A stretch of 41,437 bases of DNA. Origin: Flammeovirgaceae bacterium. Its GTDB lineage: Bacteria; Bacteroidota; Bacteroidia; Cytophagales; Cyclobacteriaceae. The notes below the pieces were generated by a model that saw only the letters and a list, made by a program, of their open reading frames with translations, was not told the DNA's origin and did no database searches. The stretch is from positions 1-41,437 of the forward strand of contig JAHEZH010000041.1 of assembly GCA_023251155.1 (NCBI GenBank). The letters are read 5' to 3'. Below are positions 1 to 7,941 of the stretch, piece after piece. The position numbers were made by a program, and so were the translations under genes. Position 1 is the first letter of the stretch, and every line of letters begins with the position of its first letter.

Positions 1-1265
1 GCCTTCGATAATTCCTGAACAATCGCCAATGCGTGATCAATCTCTTCCGTACTGTTAAAAATATGCGTGCAGTGTCGTACACCATCGGCATTGGCACGTG
101 GGCGCATCTTTCCTTTTGCCCAGTAGGCATCCTGCAATTGAACACCGTTCATCGTACTAATACCGTACACCGTAATTCCTGAACATAAGGTTTCATCAGG
201 GGGAGTATAGATTTTCACTTGATCGATCTTTCGTAATCCGGTACGCAAGCGTTCGCCAAGAAAATGAATGCGATCATAAATTACGTCCATTCCAATTTCA
301 AAATGGAAATCAAGTGCGGCTTCTAAACCTTTTAGCACCGGAAAATTTCCTGTTCCTCTTTGTGTGAAACGGAAACCCTCGTCTTCATGATTATCCCAGC
401 GTCCGCTGGCTACGGTGGTCCATATTTCTTTCATGCGATCCAGCTTCACATACATGAACCCGGTGCCCCCTGGCGCTCCCATCCACTTATGAAAGCAGCC
501 GGCATAGGCATCGCAACCAATTTCACGAACATCTACTTTAATATGGCCAATGGTTTGTGCCCCATCCAGAATAGTAAAAATGCCACGCTTGCGTGCCTCC
601 GCACAAATGGCCTTCACCGGAAGTATCGCTCCGCTCCCGGAAATCATGTGCGAGATCATCACTACTTTTGTTCGCGGAGTAAACGTTTTAATGATGGCAT
701 CATACGCTTCCTGCGCAGTTTTCAATGGCTTAGGTAAGACCGCTTCCTTCAATACGACGCCGTATCTTTTTTCTTTGACCAGCCAGCCTCCTTTACCACC
801 CGAGTGTTCCTGATTCGTAATCACCACTTCATCGCCCGATTGTAAGGTCATACCATTGGCGAGATAGCTGATGCCATTGGTTACGTTATCGGTCATGGCC
901 ACCTCCTGCGCATCGCAGTTAATAAGTCTGGCCACTTTCGTACGAATGCCCATCAGGTTATTATAGCCACTGATGAACTCTTCTTTGTTATCGTCTTTAT
1001 ACGCCCAGTCGGCCACGTTCTCTGCAATGTAACGAACATGGTCTACCATTCGCTCGACCACTATCTTGGGCATCACTCCTACCGTTCCGGTATTAAAAAA
1101 TACTTTATCATCGGCAAGCGAAAACTGGTCACGGATCTTTTCCCAATACGCTGAATCCCCTCTTTCAGGCAACGCGTCAATGGTAGTGGATGCGAGCGAA
1201 GAGAGGGAAGGCAGCGTTAATGCACTGAGGCCAATGGACTTGAGTACGTTTCTACGGGAGGTCAT
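1..1265 (-). CDS. Class V aminotransferase-fold PLP enzyme with Tat-like leader (partial, 3' end outside window)
   Basis: The reverse strand is open from the ATG at 1265 to the window edge (421 codons), so the C-terminus is missing. Residues 2-10 (TSRRNVLKS) fit the twin-arginine leader pattern and are followed by a hydrophobic stretch (IGLSALTLPSLSSLA), so export in folded, cofactor-loaded form is likely. The rest is a class V aminotransferase/cysteine desulfurase fold: FNTGTVG near 57-63, NQEH at 151-154, TILDGAQTIGH at 231-241 with the pyridine-nitrogen Asp D234 and Q237, and CFHKWMGAPGGTGF with the PLP lysine K260. Substrate is unknown; exported members are often annotated as isopenicillin N epimerase-like or aminotransferase-like. 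It diverges from a second PLP enzyme at 1450. Fold confidence is high, substrate confidence is low. Confidence 0.85.
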   Translation of the reverse strand, partial: MTSRRNVLKSIGLSALTLPSLSSLASTTIDALPERGDSAYWEKIRDQFSLADDKVFFNTGTVGVMPKIVVERMVDHVRYIAENVADWAYKDDNKEEFISGYNNLMGIRTKVARLINCDAQEVAMTDNVTNGISYLANGMTLQSGDEVVITNQEHSGGKGGWLVKEKRYGVVLKEAVLPKPLKTAQEAYDAIIKTFTPRTKVVMISHMISGSGAILPVKAICAEARKRGIFTILDGAQTIGHIKVDVREIGCDAYAGCFHKWMGAPGGTGFMYVKLDRMKEIWTTVASGRWDNHEDEGFRFTQRGTGNFPVLKGLEAALDFHFEIGMDVIYDRIHFLGERLRTGLRKIDQVKIYTPPDETLCSGITVYGISTMNGVQLQDAYWAKGKMRPRANADGVRHCTHIFNSTEEIDHALAIVQELSK

Positions 1266-1313
1266 CACTACTAGTAAGGGTTAAGCTTAAAAGTAAGGAT
1301 TTTCATGGCCACA

Positions 1314-1327
1314 CTAAAGTACTTTAG
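1314..1327. promoter_or_regulatory. Perfect 14-bp palindrome between divergent PLP-enzyme genes
   Basis: CTAAAGTACTTTAG is identical to its reverse complement. It lies 49 bp upstream of the Tat-leader PLP gene (start 1265) and 123 bp upstream of the gene at 1450. Either strand read alone contains TACTTTAG, one mismatch from the Bacteroidota -7 element TAnnTTTG. It could be an operator or a symmetric promoter core. Function is inferred from position and symmetry only. Confidence 0.35.
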
Positions 1328-1449
1328 GAGCAACGGCATTCCTCATTTCTCCCTGTCTGATGCCTCCCGGATGAATTAAGGATCAAATCAGGATAAAGTT
1401 TGTATGAGCTGGCAGGTATCGCTTATATTGAGCTTTCTAACTCTCTTTT

Positions 1450-2667
1450 ATGCTGAACACCGAACTCATCCGCAAACAATTTCCTTCCCTGCAGCGCCTT
1501 CACGAAAGCCAGACGCTTACATATTTTGACGGGCCGGGTGGCACACAAGTTCCCTTGTCAGTCATCGATGCCATCAGCAATTACTATAAACGATCGAATG
1601 CCAACACCCACGGTACGTTTATCACCACACACGAAACCGATCAATACATTCGTGACATGCGCTATGCGGTAGCGGCCTTGCTTGGCGCCGAAAATCCGGA
1701 TACCATATCTATCGGTCAGAACATGACCACACTCAACTTCGCTTTGGCAAGAGCCATTGCCCGCCAACTTCAGCCTGGCGATGAGGTAATCATCACACAA
1801 CTGGATCATGAAGGCAACCGTGGCCCGTGGCTGATGCTGCGCGAGTTTGGAATAACAGTACGTGAAGTGAACCTGTTGCCCAACGGCACACTGGACTATG
1901 AAGACTTCTCTGCCAAAGCAAATGAAAACACACGACTCATTGCCGTGGGGATGGCCTCCAATGCGCTCGGCACTGTTAACGACATTACATTTGCCCGTCA
2001 GCTTGCTCATCACTGGGGTGCATGGTTAGTACTCGATGCCGTTGCCTATGCGCCTCACTTCTCCATTAACGTGCAGGAATTGGGGTGCGATTTTCTGCTC
2101 TGCTCTGCCTATAAATTTTACGGGCCTCATGTCGGATTACTTTATACCCGCCCCGGGTTGCTTGACCGGTTGAATACCGATCGGTTAAGAACAGCCGGAC
2201 AAGTAGCCCCTGATAAAATTGAAACCGGCACACTGAATCATGCGGCTATTGCCGGAGTTACCGCGGCCATTGAATTCATTGGCTCTTTAGGTAATGGCAG
2301 TACACCCAAAGAAAAATTAAAAGAGGCGTATCAGCAGATCAGCGCACATGAACATCATTTGGCCAAACACCTTTACCAGGGATTGTCGAAAATAAAAGGA
2401 GTAAAAATTATTGGTGAGGATTTTACTTCCCCACACCGGGCACCCACCGTTTCCTTTACACTGGAAGGAAAAACACCTCATCAGGTATGTGCCCACCTGG
2501 CCACTAAAAATATCTGTGCATGGGACGGGCACTTCTATGCCATACGTGCCATTGAAGTATTGGGATTATTGGAAAAAGGAGGAATCACGCGCATCGGTAT
2601 GGCATTGTACAATACGATGGAAGAAGTGGATCGGCTGATCACCGAGGTCAAGACACTGACGCCTTAA
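1450..2667 (+). CDS. Cysteine desulfurase-like protein (class V aminotransferase fold)
   Basis: This 405-residue protein has no signal peptide and is presumably cytoplasmic. It fits the family of cysteine-desulfurase-like proteins related to SufS/CsdB and kynureninase. Visible motifs are YFDGPGGTQVP (25-35), QLDHEGNRGPW (117-127) with the PLP-stacking H120, LVLDAVAYAPH (193-203) with D196, and the PLP lysine K222 in CSAYKFYGPHVG. Length is normal for the family. Whether it releases sulfur from cysteine is not settled by these motifs. ATG at 1450 precedes the conserved N-terminal helix. It is divergent from another enzyme of the same fold and convergent with the fucosidase, with only 16 bp between their stop codons. 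Confidence 0.85.
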   Translation: MLNTELIRKQFPSLQRLHESQTLTYFDGPGGTQVPLSVIDAISNYYKRSNANTHGTFITTHETDQYIRDMRYAVAALLGAENPDTISIGQNMTTLNFALARAIARQLQPGDEVIITQLDHEGNRGPWLMLREFGITVREVNLLPNGTLDYEDFSAKANENTRLIAVGMASNALGTVNDITFARQLAHHWGAWLVLDAVAYAPHFSINVQELGCDFLLCSAYKFYGPHVGLLYTRPGLLDRLNTDRLRTAGQVAPDKIETGTLNHAAIAGVTAAIEFIGSLGNGSTPKEKLKEAYQQISAHEHHLAKHLYQGLSKIKGVKIIGEDFTSPHRAPTVSFTLEGKTPHQVCAHLATKNICAWDGHFYAIRAIEVLGLLEKGGITRIGMALYNTMEEVDRLITEVKTLTP

Positions 2668-2683
2668 CCCCGATGATCATTTC

Positions 2684-4138
2684 TTAATACACTTCCAGGT
2701 TGGACAACACCGGGCAAGCCTTTGCCCCGGTGATGCGAATGCGTACTTTTTGTGTTTCAATCGGATCAAGTTTTAAAATGCGTTTATATCCAATCGTCGT
2801 TGCGCTGGCCACTTTCTGCCATGCGTTGTCTTTCCATACCTCCACCTCAAATGATTTCACCCGTTGCCCGAGTGGAATGTATTCCTGTAGCAGAACATAC
2901 TTTACCCTTTGTGGCCGTTCGAAATCCAATTCAATATCGGCCATAGTTACATCATCATCCGTTGCCCAATAGGTTTCTTTATTATCATCAATAAGCTGAG
3001 AGGGAGCATACACCGGAGATGTACCACGGTACGAAGTGGCTTCGATCTTGGCATTCATCGCCAGGTTCATTTTAAATTCACTATCCAATAGTGCTTTAAA
3101 ACCTTTCAATGATTTCACATCATTTTCATGAATGAGCCCGCGCTTATCCGGAGGAACGTTCAACAATAACGTTGAACCTCTGCCCACGGAAGTGAGGTAG
3201 ATTTCAAACAACCGTTCAGGTGATTTGACTAACGAATCTTCTTCCGCATGGTAAAACCACCCCTTGCGAATGGACACATCTACTTCCGCAGGAATCCAGT
3301 GTGTCCCGTTTTCTGATCCTGTATTCAACAGGTTCTCAATCCCCGCTTTGCCTGCATAAAGGGTATCGGGTGTAATGTTGTTCCAGTTCGTTTCTCCTGC
3401 CAGACCTCGTTCATTACCTACCCAGCGTACTCCTGGCCCTGCATCACTGAAGAAGATGATATCGGGTTCCATTGCCCTTACTTGATTAAGTGTAGTCGGC
3501 CAGTCATAATACGATGCGCCATGGATGCTTCGTTTTTCGTTAGCACCACCATAATACCCATCGCCACCGTTCGCTCCGTCAAACCACATTTCAAACACAG
3601 GTCCATAAGCTTCGAACAGTTCTTTCAACTGATTCCGGTAGTAGTCGATGTACTCCGGCTTACCATATTGAGCGTGATTCCTGTCCCAGGGCGACAGGTA
3701 AACACCAAACTTTAGTTCGTGCCGCTTACATGCCTCCGCTACTTCTCTTACCAAATCTCCCTTCCCTTTTTTGTAAGGTGAATTTTTTATGGAATGCTCC
3801 GTATACATACTTGGCCAAAGACAAAATCCGTCATGATGTTTGCAGGTAAGAATCACTCCTTTAAATCCGGCTTCCTTTAAAACTTGTATCCATTGATCAG
3901 GATTTGCTTCGCTGGGATTAAACAACTTTTCGCTCTCGCTCCCCATTCCCCACTCCAACCCGGTGAAGGTGTTGATGGTAAAATGAATAAACGCATTGGT
4001 CTCCATCTCATGCCAGGCCAGCTGTGAGGCAGAAGGTACAGGCCCTACCGCTGCCGGTGCTTTTACTTCTTTCTTCGAGCAGGCACCAAGCACAACGATG
4101 AACAGAGAAGTATAAAGTGAATTTCTGAAAGTTATCAT
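2684..4138 (-). CDS. Alpha-L-fucosidase, GH29, lipoprotein with C-terminal discoidin-like domain
   Basis: This 484-residue enzyme should hydrolyse terminal alpha-L-fucose from glycans outside the cytoplasm. The leader ends in the lipobox VLGAC (C20), so it is probably a lipoprotein. The GH29 barrel spans about residues 35-345: HHDGFCLWPS (101-110) carries the substrate-binding His pair, FGVYLSPWDRN is at about 144-154, and VFEMWFDGANG (181-191) supplies the presumed nucleophile D187. Residues about 360-484 look like an F5/8 type C (CBM32-like) domain: an APSQLIDDNKETYWAT core and a terminal LSNLEVY strand. There is no SusC/SusD pair or other glycosidase nearby, so it is not visibly part of a polysaccharide utilization locus. 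GH29 assignment is firm; the glycan target is unknown. Confidence 0.93.
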   Translation of the reverse strand: MITFRNSLYTSLFIVVLGACSKKEVKAPAAVGPVPSASQLAWHEMETNAFIHFTINTFTGLEWGMGSESEKLFNPSEANPDQWIQVLKEAGFKGVILTCKHHDGFCLWPSMYTEHSIKNSPYKKGKGDLVREVAEACKRHELKFGVYLSPWDRNHAQYGKPEYIDYYRNQLKELFEAYGPVFEMWFDGANGGDGYYGGANEKRSIHGASYYDWPTTLNQVRAMEPDIIFFSDAGPGVRWVGNERGLAGETNWNNITPDTLYAGKAGIENLLNTGSENGTHWIPAEVDVSIRKGWFYHAEEDSLVKSPERLFEIYLTSVGRGSTLLLNVPPDKRGLIHENDVKSLKGFKALLDSEFKMNLAMNAKIEATSYRGTSPVYAPSQLIDDNKETYWATDDDVTMADIELDFERPQRVKYVLLQEYIPLGQRVKSFEVEVWKDNAWQKVASATTIGYKRILKLDPIETQKVRIRITGAKACPVLSNLEVY

Positions 4139-4189
4139 CTATGATCTTTTGTTCTCTAAATTTACAATGAGTTTCAAATAAACAAAGAA

Positions 4190-4669
4190 GTGATGAATGG
4201 CAATCAACAAATGTTCATGCGTGAAGCCGTGCGCCTTTCACAACTCAGCCTGCAGGATGGAAAAGGCGGGCCATTTGGTTGTGTGATTGTAAAAGATAAT
4301 AAAATCATAGGGCGTGGAAACAACCAGGTGACTTCAAGCAACGATCCAACGGCCCATGCCGAGGTAATGGCTATTCGCGATGCCTGCAGGCAACTGGGAA
4401 CATTTCAACTGGAGGGATGTGAGGTGTACACCAGTTGTGAGCCTTGCCCCATGTGCCTGGGGGCCATCTACTGGGCGCGCCCGGCCAGGGTATATTATGC
4501 CAACACCCGAAAAGATGCCGCTGACATTGGGTTTGATGATGACTTTATCTATAAAGAAATAGAGATACCGGTACTTCAGCGAAGTATCCCATTTGAGCGC
4601 ATGGATACCAAAGAAGCAAAAGAGGTATTTGCCACATGGCAAAACAAAAAAGACAGGATTGATTATTGA
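4190..4669 (+). CDS. guaD: Guanine deaminase (CMP/dCMP deaminase fold)
   Basis: This zinc hydrolase converts guanine to xanthine plus ammonia in purine salvage and catabolism. The zinc motifs are HAEVMAI (H56 as ligand, E58 as proton shuttle) and TSCEPCPMC (C86 and C89 as ligands). AIYWARPARVYYA, the acidic-aromatic GFDDDFIYKEI, and the length of 159 residues match the small Bacillus GuaD-type guanine deaminases better than tRNA adenosine deaminase TadA. The open frame begins with GTG at 4190, immediately followed by ATG at 4193; either could be the start. It is divergent from the fucosidase gene with a 51-bp gap. Other purine genes in the window (apt, guaA) are not linked to it. Confidence 0.87.
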   Translation: MMNGNQQMFMREAVRLSQLSLQDGKGGPFGCVIVKDNKIIGRGNNQVTSSNDPTAHAEVMAIRDACRQLGTFQLEGCEVYTSCEPCPMCLGAIYWARPARVYYANTRKDAADIGFDDDFIYKEIEIPVLQRSIPFERMDTKEAKEVFATWQNKKDRIDY

Positions 4670-4690
4670 AGGCTGCGTAGCAAAGAACGA

Positions 4691-5608
4691 CTAAACATCA
4701 TCTCCGCTTTCCAGGGCTTCTGTCATGGAGCTGATTACTTCATCCAGCTTTTCGGTGGAGAGCACCAGATGCTGAGCAATTACCGCTGCCTCATCATCCA
4801 GCCGGGTTTTGTTCATCAGGTTCATCAACCCAAGAATACTTGCCACTGGGCTGCGGAGTTTATGTGCATTGATGAATGCATATTCTTCCAGCGCTTTGTT
4901 TTTCTTTACCAGCTCAGCAGTACGCTGCTTCACTATCGCTTCCAGGTTTTCATTGATCCCCTGAATCTCTTCCGACTGGGCCTGTATTTCTTCGTAGCTC
5001 GCCTGAAGAGCAAGCCTCGCTTTAATTTCTTTCACCGTCAGGTTGTAGCGCGCACGGATCAGTACCACCATAAAGATGGCCACCACTCCCAACAGCAATC
5101 CGCCCTGCACGAAAAAATCGTGAATGTCGATAGCGGGGTTATAGTAAATGAACACACTGGTGGCAATGGAAGAGAGGAGCACAATGACTACCGAATAGTA
5201 CCATTCCCACAATACAAACATGGCCGCTCCGATCAGCAGGGCCATGTAGTTGAGACTATGCCCCAGCAGCGCTCCATTGGAGACCAGGCTGTACGTATAT
5301 GCATTCTGCAACGAGATGAGCAGAAAGGGAACGGAAACCACAAAGTACGAAGGAAGATGCAGTGGCTTACGCAGAATAACGGTAGTCAAAATAGCAGCCG
5401 ACACCGCCAGCCGGATCACCAACAGGTGCAGCCAGCTATCAGGAATGTTGATGAAATCGGTAATGGCAAAGATGGGATCGAAGATAATGGATGCCCAGCA
5501 AGCAATAAGGTGATAACGGGAAGAGGCATTCTCCAGCTCGGATTTCCACTCTCCAGGAGTAATCCGGGCGATCAACTGGCGAACTGTAAACCCGTTAATT
5601 TTCATCAT
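4691..5608 (-). CDS. Membrane histidine-kinase-like protein with phosphoacceptor domain but no ATPase domain
   Basis: This 305-residue protein has about six hydrophobic helices between residues 33 and 186, then a coiled coil (about 192-245, rich in EEIQAQSEEIQG-type repeats), then a HisKA-like dimerization and phosphoacceptor segment: EYAFINAHKLRSPVASILGL (242-261) with candidate phospho-His H249. It stops at residue 305, before any N, G1 or G2 box of an HATPase domain. The next gene converges 21 bp downstream, so no detached ATPase remnant fits there. It may accept phosphate from a partner kinase or act through dimerization. I cannot tell a natural variant from an old truncation, but the frame is clean. 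No partner regulator is adjacent. Confidence 0.75.
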   Translation of the reverse strand: MMKINGFTVRQLIARITPGEWKSELENASSRYHLIACWASIIFDPIFAITDFINIPDSWLHLLVIRLAVSAAILTTVILRKPLHLPSYFVVSVPFLLISLQNAYTYSLVSNGALLGHSLNYMALLIGAAMFVLWEWYYSVVIVLLSSIATSVFIYYNPAIDIHDFFVQGGLLLGVVAIFMVVLIRARYNLTVKEIKARLALQASYEEIQAQSEEIQGINENLEAIVKQRTAELVKKNKALEEYAFINAHKLRSPVASILGLMNLMNKTRLDDEAAVIAQHLVLSTEKLDEVISSMTEALESGDDV

Positions 5609-6137
5609 TCACTAACTGACGCAAAAATAGTTAATATTTTAAGCCTTCCCCCTCACTACTCCCACCAAACCCCACTTACCTGATCCCAACGGTAATTCTA
5701 CGGTCAGGATTACCTGTTCCTGTATGTTTTATGCTTCTGTTTCTCCTCCTTTGTTCGCTCTGCAAAATGATTACATACGATAAAAGAGCATTAACTGGAT
5801 TTTTAAGGATAGCGAATTACATACCGGCTTCGCGCGTCAGGTAACTGACTTTTATCATGAGAGATAAAGTGACCACAGAAAGTTTGGCTACTGGCGTTCG
5901 TCAACTGTGTTTTGTATGGGCACATCGCTATTGAAAGTGGATTCTTCTGACACGTCATCCTTCGACCGAATAACTAATTCATCTTCTCCAAGCCACTTAT
6001 TTTAACAGGTAAACAGGACATCAAAAACGACAAAAGGTGGTGGCCTTTCCGTGCTGTTTTTATTGATCAATCATTGCTGAAAATGAAAACTATCCCACCT
6101 CATTTTTCGTTGATGAAGTAAATGATTTTCGGTGTGG

Positions 6138-6151
6138 TTGTAACCTTACAA
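6138..6151. repeat. Inverted repeat TTGTAA-cc-TTACAA
   Basis: Two perfect 6-bp arms are separated by 2 bp, 156 bp upstream of the small gene at 6307. The size suits a dimeric regulator site, but no regulator is identified. Arms this short can arise by chance. Confidence 0.3.
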
Positions 6152-6182
6152 ATAACGTAGCGTATTAGATATGATCATGTTT

Positions 6183-6205
6183 TTGATCTATATTGTATAG
6201 GTCAA
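6183..6205. repeat. 23-bp inverted repeat upstream of the small unknown gene
   Basis: Arms TTGATCTATA and TATAGGTCAA are separated by TTG. The arms match at 9 of 10 positions; in RNA the tenth would be a U-G pair, giving a fully paired 10-bp stem with a 3-base loop. It sits 101 bp upstream of the ATG at 6307. It could be an operator or an mRNA leader hairpin; no T-run follows, so a terminator is unlikely. Confidence 0.4.
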
Positions 6206-6306
6206 TAAAGAAAATTCTTGATAGTCCTGATTAAGCAGTAACTCCTTCTGCTAAGGATGAACGAAGCAAAATACTATATCTAACGGAGTGCGATGAGAAT
6301 AAAATT

Positions 6307-6645
6307 ATGAACTGGGTAACTATTTATATTTCGGGAAAAGAAGACTTCAGAGAAGATATTTTAAAAAGTCTTAAGGACTCTGATTTTCCATTCATGCAGG
6401 GATATTCCGAAGCCAACGACCTGGCTTTGTTCTGGATTGATGAGAAAGCAAGTGTACGTGATTTCAAGAAAGCGATCGGCAGCAAGCTGGTATTCAAATA
6501 CCGTCTGCACTTCTTCGCCAGTGTGGAAGAATTCGTGGAGTCAAAAAACATCAAAATCAATTCTTTCACTAAAGAAGAGCAAGCCTTGATCCGGAAGATG
6601 AAGGCCTGGGATAAGTCAAGAAACAACAGCCTGCAGGTAGCGTAA
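6307..6645 (+). CDS. Small protein of unknown function (112 aa)
   Basis: I do not recognize this family. The 112 residues have no signal peptide or membrane segment. The hydrophobicity pattern suggests an alpha/beta fold: strand MNWVTIYIS, helix about 12-25, strand ALFWID, helix VRDFKKAIG, strand FKYRLHFFA, then a C-terminal helical part that is Lys-rich and polar. Codon usage and the regular fold pattern support a real gene. ATG at 6307 is the only nearby in-frame start. It follows a long non-coding region with two inverted repeats, and it converges with the hydrolase gene with 7 bp between stop codons, so the two transcripts probably overlap. Confidence 0.7.
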   Translation: MNWVTIYISGKEDFREDILKSLKDSDFPFMQGYSEANDLALFWIDEKASVRDFKKAIGSKLVFKYRLHFFASVEEFVESKNIKINSFTKEEQALIRKMKAWDKSRNNSLQVA

Positions 6646-6652
6646 ACCTGAT

Positions 6653-7309
6653 CTAACGCTCCACGACATCCGCTATCCACTCCGTGGCTTTCAATGCCAG
6701 ATCGGGTAGTAGATTTTTCTTTCCGGATTTAAATGAGTGGTCAGCGCCTTCCAGCGTCATTAAAGTAGCCAAACGCAATGGCGAGGTCACCTTTTCGATC
6801 AGTGACCTTTCAGCCAGTGCATCGCGTGTTCCTTGTAAGAAGAGCATGGGATGCGTTATCGTTTTAAGATGCTCGGCCCGATCGGTTGCCGGCTCACCGG
6901 CAGGATGAAGCGGGAATCCAAAAAGAACAATACCCTTGACAAACTCATCCGGGTTCCTGGAAAGGTATTGTGTGGTCATCCGGCCACCAAAAGACTTGCC
7001 CCCGGCTATGATGGGCGTAAGTGGAAATAAGCTGTGCGCCTTCGCTAATACCTGCTGCACCGTCTTCTCTGCGATGACGCCATTGTCGGGTCGCTTCTTT
7101 CCCTTCTCCATGTAGGGGAAGTTGTAGCGCAAGGTGCCAATACCACCTGCGGCCAGCGCCTGCGAAAGTTGTACCATGAAGGAGTGACCCATTCCCGCAC
7201 CGGCCCCATGAGCCAGCACCAGCAATGCCATCATGTGATCCGGCTGGATGATCTCTGCGGAAACTTCACCCAACTTTTCGGAAATAAAAATGCGTAATGT
7301 GCTATTCAT
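6653..7309 (-). CDS. Alpha/beta hydrolase of the Tex30/KANSL3-like (dienelactone hydrolase-related) family
   Basis: This 218-residue protein has no signal peptide and is presumably cytoplasmic. The oxyanion region LVLAHGAGAGMGH (30-42), nucleophile elbow GGKSFGGR (103-110, S106), acid residue in QGTRDAL (D163) and GADHSFK with the catalytic His H191 form a complete triad. The AHGAGAGM plus GGKSFGGR pairing is typical of the small Tex30/KANSL3-like hydrolases found across bacteria; the substrate is unknown. It is divergent from the SET gene and convergent with the small protein at 6307. Confidence 0.82.
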   Translation of the reverse strand: MNSTLRIFISEKLGEVSAEIIQPDHMMALLVLAHGAGAGMGHSFMVQLSQALAAGGIGTLRYNFPYMEKGKKRPDNGVIAEKTVQQVLAKAHSLFPLTPIIAGGKSFGGRMTTQYLSRNPDEFVKGIVLFGFPLHPAGEPATDRAEHLKTITHPMLFLQGTRDALAERSLIEKVTSPLRLATLMTLEGADHSFKSGKKNLLPDLALKATEWIADVVER

Positions 7310-7444
7310 TGGCTTTACTGATTTTCAGCTGATAAAGATCAACTAAATTATTCAGATCGTCAGAATAGCGATCACATCAATCGCTGACTGATTTCTCCCT
7401 GTCTGCTATTATTAAGTTCAGCACTTCTTACTTATCATTGCCAC

Positions 7445-7867
7445 ATGGCATGGTTGGAAAAACAGTTGGTCGTAAAGAAATCCCAGATACCCGGATCAGG
7501 AAAAGGTTTATATACACGAGCGGACATTGCAAAGGGAGCATGTATTTGCGAATACAAGGGCCGCATTCAACCATGGAAAGACGTGAAGCACGAAGATGGT
7601 TACAACGGTTACCTCATGCGCATCAACCGACAGCAGGTAATCAACGGACTGAACTACAAAAAAACATTTGCACGCTATGCGAATGATGCCAGCGGTATAG
7701 CTAAAATCAAGGGTTTGCGTAACAATGCCGTGTTTATTACCGATGGCAAACGATGCTTTCTGGAGGCAAAACGTACTATTTTGAAGAACGAAGAAATTTT
7801 AGCGGGCTACGGAAAAGAGTACTGGATACTCATTCGCAAGATCAGACGTGAGGCAAAAAAAATATGA
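7445..7867 (+). CDS. SET-domain protein, putative protein-lysine methyltransferase
   Basis: This is a 140-residue stand-alone SET domain. It shows SQIPGSGKGLYT (13-24, the SAM-binding GxG region), then RYANDASG (77-84) in the place of the usual RFxNHSCxPN, and KNEEILAGYGKEYW (114-127) matching GEE-x-x-x-x-YG, where Y122 aligns with the catalytic tyrosine. The NHSC His is replaced by Asp (N80-D81), which occurs in bacterial members but departs from the eukaryotic consensus. The C-terminus is basic (RKIRREAKK). There is no pre- or post-SET cysteine cluster. The next gene on the same strand, 74 bp downstream, encodes the lysine-rich nucleoid protein HU. Family call is secure; methylation of HU is inference. 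Confidence 0.85.
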   Translation: MAWLEKQLVVKKSQIPGSGKGLYTRADIAKGACICEYKGRIQPWKDVKHEDGYNGYLMRINRQQVINGLNYKKTFARYANDASGIAKIKGLRNNAVFITDGKRCFLEAKRTILKNEEILAGYGKEYWILIRKIRREAKKI

Positions 7868-7894
7868 TTTTAGCTGGTAAGTGAAAAAAGAATA

Positions 7895-7902
7895 TATATT
7901 TG
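7895..7902 (+). promoter_or_regulatory. Bacteroidota -7 promoter element of the HU gene
   Basis: TATATTTG matches the TAnnTTTG consensus exactly. It lies 40 bp before the HU ATG and would give a 5' leader of roughly 30 bases. It supports a dedicated HU promoter even though the SET gene is upstream in the same direction. Confidence 0.6.
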
Positions 7903-7941
7903 CGACATTATTTTAACACTAACGTTAACAAACAACCACAA

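Larger units (their letters stand above)
5609..6306. other. Gene-free stretch of 698 bp with two small inverted repeats
   Basis: I see no convincing coding frame here. The open frames starting at 5767 and 5857 encode only 25 residues each and show nothing recognizable. The stretch separates the start of the kinase-like gene (reverse) from the small gene at 6307 (forward), so it should hold both promoters. Two inverted repeats lie in the half nearest 6307, at 6138-6151 and 6183-6205. The length is unusual for this gene-dense window and leaves room for an unrecognized small RNA. Confidence 0.6.

Noticed and set aside
4769-5683. Long forward-strand open frame opposite the kinase-like gene.
   Set aside because: Its translation is low-complexity and lacks any domain, while the reverse-strand frame has a clear membrane and H-box pattern. 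It is an antisense shadow.
5767-5934. Two 25-codon open frames in the gene-free stretch, at 5767 and 5857 on the forward strand.
   Set aside because: They are too short, have no overlap with other genes, no leader or membrane pattern and no recognizable motif.
1345-7405. A 15-bp sequence, ATTTCTCCCTGTCTG, occurs at 1345-1359 and 7391-7405, in two divergent intergenic regions.
   Set aside because: In a 41-kb window about one shared 15-mer is expected by chance, the distances to the start codons differ, and the neighbouring sequence is unrelated.
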